A DNA stretch of 64,000 nucleotides from Cafeteria roenbergensis. Taxonomy: Eukaryota > Sar > Bigyra > Bicosoecida > Cafeteriaceae. Position numbers and translations under genes: made by a program. The number at the start of each line of letters is the position of its first letter. Position 1 is the stretch's first letter. The DNA lies in the NCBI GenBank assembly GCA_008330645.1, contig VLTN01000002.1:682001-746000 (forward strand). Reading direction: 5' to 3'. Below the pieces are notes generated by a model. That model worked only from the letters and a program-made list of their open reading frames with translations. It did no database searches and was not told the origin of the DNA. Shown here in pieces: positions 10,762-21,213 of this stretch.

Positions 10762-13573
10762 TCAGCGGCGCTTGCGCAGGGTGTCAGCGCGAGCGGGGGC
10801 GGCGTGCGCGGCGGGGTCCCGGGCCTCGAATGCGGCCTCGACAGCCTCCTCCATGACCACGGCGATCTTTTGCAGGTCCTCGTTGGTGAGGGCCGCGGAC
10901 ACGTGGATGCGGATGGAGTTGGCGGGGGCGAGCTTGTCGGACACGAGATAGCGAGAGCGCGCGACGAGGACGCCGCGGTCGGCCGCCTCGGCCACCACGC
11001 GGTCGAGGTCGTCGTCCTCCACGCCCTGGAAGCGGCGGAGGGCCGGGCGGGAGCGGCGGGGCGCGTACTTCCAGCGGGTCAGGCTCTCCGGGTCCTCGCT
11101 GTCCGCGCGGGCCTCCTCAATCCTGTGGGCGTCGTTCACGGACCGGTCCGAGTGCCAGGAGAGGCGCACGTGGATGACGGGGCTCTCCTCGAAGGAGCTC
11201 ACGACCTTGAGCCGGCCGCGGGAGAGCTCGAGGAGGCTGCGGAGGGTCCGGGCGTTGTCGCGCAGCTGGGAGCACACGGTGGCGTCGGCGGTGAAGCGTC
11301 GGAGCGCGGCCTCGGCCGTGGCGCAGAGGAAGGGCGGGAGGGAGGCGCTGAAGACGTAGCCGGCGCCGGAGATGCGCTGGTGGTCCACGACCTCGTCGCT
11401 GCCGTAGCAGAAGCCTCCCACCGAGCCGAGCGAGGTCGCCATGGACGCAACGGTGATGTCCACGTCAAGAGCTGCGGCGGGACGCGGACACGGTCACGGT
11501 CGTGGTCGGGGCGGGGCGGCTGTGTATGGCCGAGGGAGCCGGGCGCCCGCGGAGCCAGCCGCCAGGCAACAACGCACGGAGCGCGGACGAGGGGACGCGG
11601 GAGCGGGGGTCGAGGCGACTGTCTCACGGTTGATGCCGAAGTGCTCCGCCGTGCCGCGGCCGCGCTTGCCGAGGACGCCGAACGCGAGGCTGTCATCGAC
11701 GATGGTGCGCACGCGGAAGCGGCGGGCGATGGCGAGGATCTCCGGCAGAGGGCAGATGTCGCCGCGGTTGGCGTAGATGCCCTCCACGACGATGAAGTAG
11801 CGGCGGGAGGGGGGGGCGCGCTTGCTGCCGCACTCGCCCTGCGGTGCAGGCGACGGGCCGGTCAAGGGGGGGAGGGGGGGGGGCGGAAAGGAGGCGGGTG
11901 GATGGCTAGCTTCGGCTCGCGCTGGCCGGCAGGAGTCAGCGGCGGCTCGCTAGCGCGGGAGGCAGCGGCACCACGCGCGGCGGCGGCGGGGGCGAAGCGG
12001 AACGCACCTTGACTGCGCGCTCGAGGTCGGCCATGTCGTTGTGGCGGAACCGGACCACCTTGCAGCGGCTGAGCGTGCATCCGGTCTGCACGGCGTGGTT
12101 GACCGCGTCGTCGAGGAACACCACGTCCTGGCGCTTGGCGAAGGCAGGGATGGCGGAAGCAACCGTCGCAGTTGCGTCGGAGTAGGTGATGGTCTCTTCG
12201 CACCCGATGACGTCAGCGAGGGCGGCCTCGAGGCTCAGGTGGGCGTCCGTGGTGCCGTAGAAGCCGCGCGGGCCGCAGGAGCCCACGGTGTAGACGTCGA
12301 GGGCGGCCTTGGCCACGCGCTTGGTCTCGGGGTCGCCGGCCACGTTGAGGAAGTCGGCCGACGCGCAGTTGAGGAGCTCCGTGTCGCGGCCCTCCACGAG
12401 CACGGTCTTGACGCGCTGCTCTCGGACGACAAACGTCGCCGGGCGCGCAACGTAGGTTCCACGGGGAGCGCGGGGCACTGCGGGGACCAGAGGCACGCTT
12501 TCGGGGCGCGAAGAAGCCATGCGCGCGTCGCCGCATTGACCGCGGCCGAGAGACGGGGGCGGGGCGCGCACGAGGCGGCAAGCAAAGCACAGCAGCGCGC
12601 GAGCCGCGAACGTCGGCGCACGCGTGCTCACCGAGGGGCTCGGGCTCCCAGTCCTCGATCAGGTCCTCCTGCTGGGCGGCAGTCAAGCCACTGCAGGCGA
12701 GAGCACGGCCGCAGCGGGCGGCAGGCGGAGCGAAAGGAGTTTAACCGCAACGACGAGCCCAGCGACTCCTTGGCAACACGTGCGCCCCGCGCAGCGCGGT
12801 CCGGAACGCCGCGAGCCGCGCGCAGCACCTCCCCACGGCATGGCGCTGCCGATGCGCGATGCCGAACTCACCTGGCGCGAATGACGTCCTTGGGCTTGGT
12901 GAAGAACCAGGTCGCGATGATGATGCCGAAAATGATTGCTCGGGTTGCGGCCTCCAGCGGCTTCCGCTGGGCGAAGGCCCACGCGCTGCGAGCACGGCGA
13001 GGCACAGCACACACGGCACGGCAGCCCAGTGATCGCGGGCTGCTGCGCGGCAGTGAAGCTCCCCGGCCCGGCCGCTGCGAGCGCTTTTCCTGGGGCATTG
13101 CCTCGTCTCCGCAAAGGCCTCACTCTTCCGCCCGCCTGGGCATCCCCACGATCTCGGAGTAGACACTGCTCGGGCTTGTCAGGAACGTCTGCGCGCGGGC
13201 GGGCACAACCACGCGCGCTTGATCCGTGGCTGGCGCAGGTGCGGGCGGGGCAGGGGGCGGGCGGGGCGCAGCATTGCCTTCGTGCGCCGAGAGTGCTGGC
13301 GTCACGGGGGGCGACGACGCGCACGCGGGCCGCCAGCCTCACCATCGTCCCGCTCATGAGCTTCCCGTACTCGGTTGCCGTCTGGACAAAGTCATCGGCC
13401 GGCTTAACCCAGTCGCCGAGGCTCGCAAGGAGGCCAGCGAGCAAGTCGCCGTTGTTGGACTTGGCAGCGGACGCCGCTGGCGCCTTGGTCGCCGCTCCCG
13501 GAACGCTCTGGCCGTTGGCCAGCACGGCCACCGACGCAGCCACCGCGAGCACGGCCGCGATGCGCAGCGCCAT
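10762..13573 (-). CDS. SPTLC1: Serine palmitoyltransferase subunit 1 (LCB1)
   Basis: ER-membrane subunit that pairs with LCB2 to condense serine and palmitoyl-CoA, the first step of sphingolipid synthesis. Seven exons: 13573-13343, 13188-13124, 12985-12872, 12690-12632, 12477-12008, 11838-11628 and 11471-10762. All phases agree (619 residues). The model yields the conserved N-terminus: membrane helix AIIFGIIIATWFF (about 116-127), then LTAAQQEDLIEDWEPEPLVP, which matches EEKEELIEEWQPEPLVP of animal LCB1. The core has SCGPRGFYGTTDAHLSLE (the Cys mutated in human HSAN1), YFIVVEGIYANRGDICPLPE, VDDSLAFGVLGKRGRG and GSVGGFCYGSDEVVDHQR. The PLP-binding lysine of LCB2 is absent, as expected for LCB1. 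Odd: residues 1-98 begin with a signal-like hydrophobic stretch and are longer than in animals. The first two exons are the least certain. Confidence 0.92.
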
Positions 13574-14122
13574 TCTCGCCCTTGCCGCCTGAGAGAAGCC
13601 GCCGGGTGGGGCCAGCAAGGCGGGCCGGCCGGCAGAGCCGGCGCTGTATTTGGGGCTCCAAGTTGCAAGCGAGGCGCTCGCCGGACCTCGGCGCGGCGCC
13701 CGGCCTGGGCGCCACGCACTCCGCGCGCTCGTGGCCCGACCCCAGGTGGCGAGCCAGTCCGCTTTGGAGGCAGGGACCGTCCCAGGCTTGCGCGCGTGAG
13801 TCCCGGCTGCCTGCCGAGGCTGCGGCGATGCGCGGAGGGCAACCACGAAGCCCCGAGTGCCGCCGATTGCTCCCCCGCCCCCTCCCCCCTGGCGGCTCGA
13901 GCCGCGTGCCTTGGCGTGTTCCCCCCTCCCCGCCCCGCCGCTCCCTGCTGCCCTGGGCCCACCGCCGCCCTGCCGATCACCAGCGGCCTCGCCTGCGTCG
14001 GCGCTCGCCGGGGGCGGCGGCCGTTCGGCTGCCGGCAACGTTGCTCCGGCGTGGCGTTTGCTTCTGCCGTCGCGATCGCTCGCTGACTGCCTCGGCCCGA
14101 CCCTCCCCTGGCCCGCAGGACC
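13574..14122. promoter_or_regulatory. Divergent intergenic, LCB1 and chitin synthase
   Basis: A 549-base gap between two divergent start codons, so it probably holds both promoters and 5' leaders. It is rich in C and CCG runs; no TATA-like motif or repeat was recognised. Assignment is by position only. Confidence 0.4.
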
Positions 14123-17100
14123 ATGGCCGCGGCCCGCGCGCTCTCGGAGCACCCCTCTGACACCATCACGCCCCGCACGGCCAACTCGTCGGCCGGGCGG
14201 GCCACGCAGGGCGGCGCCACGGGCGCCCCGGCTTCTGCAGGGGTTTCCGCGCGTGCCGCGTCCTCGGAGCTCGAGGCCTGGAGACAAGACGGCTGGGCAC
14301 TGCAAAAGAGGAGCTCGGGCGAAGTTCAGGCTCATGTCCCGGGGAACGTGTCGCACGTGTCCTCGGGAGAGGCGAGGAGCGCGCCGCGGGGATCAGACGT
14401 TACGTCCACGACATCGTCCCGGGCCGCACCTCGAGACCCGTGGGCGCGCGTGACCGGGCGGCCCCGCCCAAGCGTCGAGGTTCCCCACTCCCCAACCCCG
14501 GCCTCCGCGGCGGACGCGGCTGTTGCTGCGGTGGCGGCCGAGTTTGACGACGCAGACAGGCTGGAGTCGCCAATGGGAGCACGCGTCCCCTTCACGCCGC
14601 CGGTGCACGCAGCCCCCACGGGCGGCGTCGTCGCAAGGCCGAGTTCCAGCGCCGCTCCCCAGCCGGCAGCGGCGGGGAAGCCGCGTCGCCGGCCTCCGCC
14701 GCCTCCGCCTCGCCACCCTGGGCAGGTGCGCAACATCGACGCCATCGCGCTCGACGCGGAGGCCCGCCTGGCCGGTCCCAGCGCGCACCCCGCGAACCAG
14801 GGGTACCAGGCGTGGGGGCAGCAGGCGTGGGGAGGACAGCCGCTGTTCGGAGCTGGGCAGTTCGACATCGGCTTTGCGGGCGGCGCGCCAATCCCGGGCA
14901 GCGGCGTGGACCCGGCGCACCCAATCTTCCAGCGCTTCTCGGATGAGGGCCGCAGCAGGAGCGACTCGGAAAGCGGGTCTGGCAGCGGGGACGACGGGGC
15001 GGGAGACGAGATCGAATCCATTGTGGACCAGCTTCAGGTTGCTGAGTCGGTTGCGACTGAGATCATGGAGCGACGCGGCCTGGACAAGCGCCGGCAGTGC
15101 CTGCGCCGGAGGCTCTCCACTGGCGCGCTGTCGGTTCTGGAGCACGACCCCGAGGTGACCCTGGTCGACTACACGCCCATCACCGCGGCTCGCCCCATCG
15201 ACAACCGCGCGCCGCTTCGGCCCAGCTCCATGAACCGCACCATCAAGCTCTGCATCGTCATCACCATGTACAACGAGGGCGGCAAGGAGCTTGACCTGAC
15301 CCTCAAGGCCATCGCGGCGAACATGGTCAACCTCGAGCGGATGTGCGGCATCTCCTGGAAGGAGGTTGTCGTGCTCGCTGTGCAGGACGGCCGCATGAAG
15401 ATGCACAAGTCGATGGAGGCGTACGTGACGAAGCACCGCATCTGGGACCGCCGCATGCTCCTCGCCGAGCACAACGGGGCGCCCGTCACTTGCCACGTGT
15501 TCGAGCGCACGGTCAACCTGGCGCGCAGCAGGACCAACCGCGACTACTACCCCTCCATGCAGGTCATCTTCGCCGCCAAGGAGAAGAACGGAGGCAAGCT
15601 CAACTCCCACCTCTGGGCCTTCTCCGCCTTTACCCGCCAGTTCCAGCCAGAGTTCCTGCTCCTGCTCGACGTCGGAACCATGCCGCGCGAGTTCGCCATC
15701 CCACGCATGGTTCGCGCGATGCAGGTCAACCCGCAGGTGGCGGGCGTGTGCGGCGAGATCGCCGTCCACAAGGCCAACTACTTCAGTTTCGTCCAGGCCG
15801 CCCAGGCCTTCGAGTACGCGATCCAGCACGTTCTCGACAAGTCGTACGAGTCGGTTTGCGTGAGTGTGGCGGTGCGGCTGTCCGCGTTGCGCGCGCACGG
15901 CGCGCTGTGACGTTGCGTTGCTCCGCAAGCGGCGGCGCTGTGACGTTGCGTTGCTCCGCAAGCGGCGGCGCTGTGACGTTGCGTTGCTCCGCAAGCGGCG
16001 GCGCTGTGACGTTGCGTTGCTCCGCAAGCGGCGGCGCTGTGACGTTGCGTTGCTCTGCAAGCGGCGGCGCTGCGCGTCCTCATGCCTCGTGCTTGTTCTG
16101 CTGCCCCTGTTCTGCTCCGGCTGTCCCGTCGCAGGGCTTCATCGGCGTGCTGCCGGGTGCCTTCAGCGCCTACCGCTGGAAGGCCCTTCGCGGCGAGCCC
16201 CTCAACCAGTACTTCCTGCTGGAGGAAATTCCGTTCCGCGAGGTCGAGCCTGCCATCGCGAACATGTACCTGGTGAGCCAGCCGCAGCTGCGATGCCACC
16301 CGCCCCCGCGCGCACTGGAACCGGAGCGCGACGTCGGCGAAGAGCACCTCGGCGGCGCTTCCGGTGGCGACTGTCTTCCTGAGCTTGCTGTCCGCTCGCC
16401 GCCCGATGCCACCGCTGCTGCGACTTGACGCGTTCCCCCTTCCGACTCGCAGGCTGAGGACCGCGTGCTTTGCTACGAGCTCGTGGCCAAGCGGCGACGC
16501 AACTACACGCTCCACTACGTCAACGACGCCGTGGCAGAGACCGACATCCCCACGACGCTGGTTGACCTGATCAAGCAGCGCCGTCGCTGGCTGAACGGAA
16601 CCTTCTTTGCCCTCATCTACGTGCTCATCGGCTTCCCCCGGCTCCTGGGCCGTTCGGACCACACGTTCGTCCGGCAGCTGGTTCTGTCCGTTCAGTTCCT
16701 GTTCAACTTCGTGCAGATGGTGATCTCCTGGTTCGCCATCGGCTCGCTCTTCCTGTCCCTCTTCCTCATCTACTCCCTGGCCTTCGCCCAGGTGGGACCC
16801 GAGGCGGGTAGCGCCATCATGTGGGCCTTTGCGGCGTCGTTCGTGATCATCATTCTCGCGCAGCTCCTCCTGGCTCTGGGGAACCAGCCCAACGAGGTGG
16901 CGCGCGTCTACTACGCCACAACAGTGGGTTTAGGCGTCATCATGTACTTCTCCATCGTCCTCTCAGCGTGGCATCTGTCCTCCGGCGAGCTGGACATCAT
17001 CGTGCTCATCGCTGCAGTGGTCACCTTTGCCGTCTACGGCCTGTGCAGCGCGCTGCACTGGAGGCTTGACGTGGCGACGGCCTCCATCGCGCAATACCTG

Positions 17101-20100
17101 TTCATGCTGCCCACCTTCGTCACGACTTTTGCCATTTTCTCCTTCTCAAACCTGTGAGTATGCCCGGTATCCAATCCCCCTCCCCGCCCGGCCCGCTTGT
17201 ATGCCAGCCCGCCTGCGCCTGCGCCGCGACCCCCCTGCTTCCCAAGCGCTTTCGCGATGCGTCCGCTGCTGCCCCGTTGCCGCTCCCCGCCGCAGCCAAG
17301 ACATCAGCTGGGGCACTCGAGAGGGCGGCCTGCGCCGCTCAACGCTCGAGGAGGTGCAGGCCGACCCCAACGCGGAGAACAAGAAGATGTACGTGTCGGA
17401 CGACGAGTTCTCGGGGTCCGAGTGGTCTACCGAGTACGATTCCGATTCGGCTGCGGAGGAAGAGGCGCGGGAGGCCTTCGCGGACGCGGTCCTGCCCGAC
17501 CCAAGCCAGGGCGTGTACTACGGCCAGGGTCCGGTGCCGGGCGGCCCTGGGTCGGTCATCCAGGTCACATACGACTCTCAGATGACGCCCGGGGGCGGCT
17601 GGCAGGCCCCCGGCCCGGCGACCGGTCGCTCTGCTGCGGGCGATCCGCAGCCGACCTTCGGCTCCTGGCCAGCCGAGTCGTCGCCCTCTCCGGGTCCTGG
17701 TCACTCGCTGGCGTCGAGCTCCGGCGGCGGAATGGAGATGGATGGCAAGGCCGCTGTGTACGACGAGCAGGGCGCCGGCGGCCGCGTTGTCAAGGTGGCA
17801 GGGGCTGCCAAGCAGGCCCCCGGCACGCTGCGCGCCCCCGGCGCACGCAGGAGCACTGTAGGGGCCGACAACGTGGACTTTTTCGTGCCCATCACCCCCG
17901 TGGGCGGGAGTGGCAACGTCGACGTGCGCTCCACGGGGAGCGGCAAGCAGTACGGCGAGGCCCAGAGCAAGTCGTCCGGCCGCTCCCTTGCCCACCCGAG
18001 GGGAGGAGAGGTGGCGACGGCGAGCCACGCAATGACAATCGAGCAGGACCCCGAGGCAGAGGCGGCCGCGCAGGTGGCCATCGAGGAGGCCGCGGCGCGC
18101 GAGGTGGCCAACCGCATCAAGAACGAGAACGAGCAGCGAGTGAAGATGTACGAGAAGGAGAAGGAGGAGCTGCGGATGAAGTTCGTGGGCTTCCGCACGC
18201 GCGTCATGATCCTGTGGATCGCGTGCAACTGGACCTACGTCACCGCCGTGCTCAACTGGCAGAAGATCGAGCACTTCGCGTTCGTCATGGCCTACATCAT
18301 GTTCTTCTCGCTCAGCTACCGCTCCATCGGCTCCATCTGGTACATGCTGGAGAAGTACCTGAAGCTCATCTGGGCGGCTTCGTGCGCGCGCTGCTGCTGC
18401 TTCAAGATGTGCTGGGAGCGCCACCGCGTCTCCCGTTTCGAAAACCTTGAGGAGAGGGTCAACCGCCGGCGCGGTATCGCGGCGGGCTTCGACGCCGACG
18501 AGGACGACTCGTCCTGGATCTCCGACGGGTCGCTCGAGCGCCGTGCCGAGGAGCGCTGGGGCAACTGGGGCTTCGAGGAGGGGGACGAGGAGGACGCATC
18601 CGCGGGCGTCATTCCCGACGCGGTGCCGGACGATGCCATGGCGCCAGAGGCCGTGACCGGCGTCTTCTCGGCAGAGGCAACGGGAGCCCAGACGGGATTC
18701 CAGGCGCCCGGGGACGACGAGGACGACACCACGGATCTCTCTGCGGCCGTCCGGGAGGCGGAAATGGCGGCGGCCGACGCGCTGGCAAGCATCTCCGCGC
18801 TGGACGGAAAGGAGGCTGCAGCCAGCGGCGTGGACCTCTCCAAGGAGCTCCGCGACGGCGAGGCGGCCACGCAGTCGGCCTTGGACCGCATCCGGGCCCT
18901 GCGCGGCCACGCCCGCGGCGACTCCTCGGACCTGTCGCAGGAGCTGCGCGACGCGGAGGCGGCGACAGAGCTAGCGCTGGCGCGGATCAAGGTGCTGCGG
19001 ACGGGCAAGGGCGCCGGGTCGGCCATCGACGGCGCGCTTCACGACGCCGACGTCAGCACGGCCCAGACGCTCGCTCGCATCCGGGCCATCCAGGCTGGCG
19101 GCAGCGCGGACACATCGAACCTTGAAAAGGAGCTAGCCGCCGCGGAGGCCGCCACCAAGGCGTCCCTGGCCCGCATCCGTGCGCTCAGCGCGGGCCAGGT
19201 GGCAGGGTCCTCCGCGCTGCGGGAGCTGCAGGACGCTGACCGGGCGACGTCCGTGGCGCTGCAGCGCATCCACCACCTGCGCGCGACCAACAGCGAGCGA
19301 GCTGCGGACACGGACCCCGAGATGGGAGGGGGGGAGAAGGACGGCCTGGTGCGGGCGGCCGAGCCGGCAGCGGCGGCAGGGGTGGAACACCCTTCGAGCC
19401 AGGAGGCGGACGAGGAGGACGAGCTCGTTGACTTCAGCGCCCTCATCGCAGACGCCAACACGGCCACGGGGTCGGCCCTGGCGAGCGTGGAGGCTTTGGG
19501 GCGAAACGCGGCGTCCAGCCGCGCGAGGACCGCAGCCAGCGGCAAGTCCTTCCACACTGGCCGCCGGCCTGGATCCGCGGAGGCGTGGACCGAGCGGTCC
19601 GCGGCGAACGAGCGCGGGGGGCCGGCCACCATCAGCGGCAGCGGCCGCGGGTCCTTCTTCCAGGAGGCCCGCGTCATCACGACCACGACCACGACAACGA
19701 CCACAAGAAGAACCACGCGGGCGGGTGCCGCGGCCACGGCCGCGCCCGCGGGCGCTGGCCACGTTGTGGCCGCCTCCTCCGAGGGTGAGGCAGTGCCGCC
19801 CGGGTTTCACGACTCCGCGGCGGATGACGACGGCGTGGAAACCGGCATCGCCGGTGACGACGACAGCGAAGACGACGACGAGGACGACAGCATGGCGGAC
19901 CTGAGCGCCATGCTCCGCGAGGCCAACGCCGCGACGTCGTCAGCGATGGATCACGTGCAGAGCCTGCAGGGCAACGCCCCCTCTCAGGCGGGCGCTCAGA
20001 CCGCGGCGTCAGCGCCCGCGCCCGCAGCTGGTGCTGCTGGCCGCGGCAGTGGCGGCAGCCGCGGGAGCAGCAACGGGACGCTGGACCCGGCGGAGGCAGT

Positions 20101-20122
20101 GGCTGCGGCCACTCGCCGCTGA
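14123..20122 (+). CDS. Chitin synthase with a C-terminal eight-copy repeat region
   Basis: Membrane family-2 glycosyltransferase predicted to polymerise N-acetylglucosamine from UDP-GlcNAc. Exons 14123-15859, 16135-16272, 16453-17153 and 17296-20122; phases agree (1800 residues). Residues 1-365 are disordered and Pro/Gly-rich. Catalytic motifs: KLCIVITMYNEGGKEL (about 375), LLLLDVGTMP (Asp about 516), GVLPGAFSAYRW, AEDRVLCYELV (about 626) and QRRRW (about 667), which together define chitin synthases. Several transmembrane helices follow (about 676-855), then NLQDISWGTREGG, the equivalent of the fungal 'DVSWGTKG' motif. Two more hydrophobic helices lie near 1164-1215. Residues about 1335-1750 hold eight degenerate copies of a 31-33-residue unit such as LSQELRDAEAATELALARIK. 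Intron 1 contains a 33-base tandem repeat. A hyaluronan or cellulose synthase is excluded by QRRRW plus EDR. Confidence 0.93.
15902..16072 (+). repeat. 33-base tandem repeat, five copies, inside intron 1
   Basis: Five consecutive near-identical 33-base units (core tgacgttgcgttgctccgc) fill most of the first chitin synthase intron. Only the last unit shows a clear change (gctcTgcaag). The period is a multiple of three, so each unit could read VTLRCSASGGA in one frame. However, the chitin synthase frame itself meets TGA at 15908-15910, so the repeat is intronic. Confidence 0.95.
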
Positions 20123-21213
20123 TGGGAAGACGTCGCACCGGAAAATGCCAATCCTGGCCGCGTTGGCTGCGTTTGGGGGGGAAGTGGCGCTCGAGCCGCT
20201 TGTTGCGCGAGGCCCCTCGCAGGTGCGGGCAGGCTGGCGCACGCGGAATGCCTCGGTGAACCATAGCAGCCCGATGAGTGTCCACCTGGGAGTGATGAGT
20301 GCAAGAGTGCATGGCATGCGAGTTGAGGACTGTGAAATGGCGAACGGTTGGGTCTTCCCGTTGGTTGCCGGCGCCAGCGTGCCATCGCCAATCACGCCTG
20401 CCAGGGTGGGCTGCCCCGCTCGAGGCGGTGCAAAGCGAAAGGGGGACACACCGCGGCTGCGGCCGGTCCGACAGCCGGCGATCCGTTCGCGCGCGCTGCT
20501 CGGCATCCTTTGCCCGCTTCGCGGCGCCTCTGCGACACGAGCTCTTGCCCTGCGGCGGATCGCGGCGCTGGCTCGGGTGCGCGCCGAGGTGCTGCCAGCC
20601 CGCCTCCCCGCGGCCTGTGCGCGCCTGCGGCGCGGGCCAGGACAGTCGCCCCGCGGCCGGCCCGCGCGGAGGCGAGCACAGTGTGCCGGAGCGACGCTTG
20701 TCGCGAGCTGCAAGCTCCTTGAACGGGGCGTTTCTTCCAGTGACCGCGCTTGGCAAAAAGTCTCGCTCAGCTCGCGCCGCACTCTTACTCAGAACTGTGA
20801 GGCCCAGCGCGCCGGCCTGCCACAGCCGCCTGGCGCCCAAGTGCGCGGCGCGCCCTGGGCTGCCCCTGGCCGGCCTCGCATCAGCCGCCTGGCCGGCGCG
20901 GGCCAGCGGGGACCACGTCTGCGGCGGCCAAGCTCGCAGCAACGCGAGCGACGACCTCACGTGGCACTTACCCAGCACCAAGCTGCCCCTTCCCTTGCCC
21001 CCTCCGCCCCCCCCCCCACTGCCACCGGCCCCGACCGCAGTTCGGGCTCCTCGCGGCTCGTGCGCCGGAGGTCAGGCCCCGGTCCCGGCTGATCCGCGCT
21101 GCCACTAGCAGTGCCCGTCGGAGCCCTCGGTCGCCAATCCGCAGTTCGGCCGCTCTCCAGATCGGCAGGGCGCGCCCCCGACTCGCGGGAAAACACCAAG
21201 CAACTGCGCGGCC
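20123..21213. other. Long intergenic between two plus-strand genes
   Basis: About 1.1 kb from the chitin synthase stop to the homeodomain start. Open frames occur on both strands but none shows conserved motifs or intron-like structure. A C-rich run lies near 21009-21018. It probably holds the 3' end of one gene and the promoter and leader of the next. No RNA gene recognised. Confidence 0.5.

Noticed and set aside
15902-16072. CRISPR array
   Set aside because: The 33-base units are contiguous with no spacers and lie in a eukaryotic intron.
20031-21092. Frames of 353 and 434 codons in the gap after chitin synthase
   Set aside because: Composition is that of random GC-rich DNA and no motif or start context supports them; they overlap each other on opposite strands.
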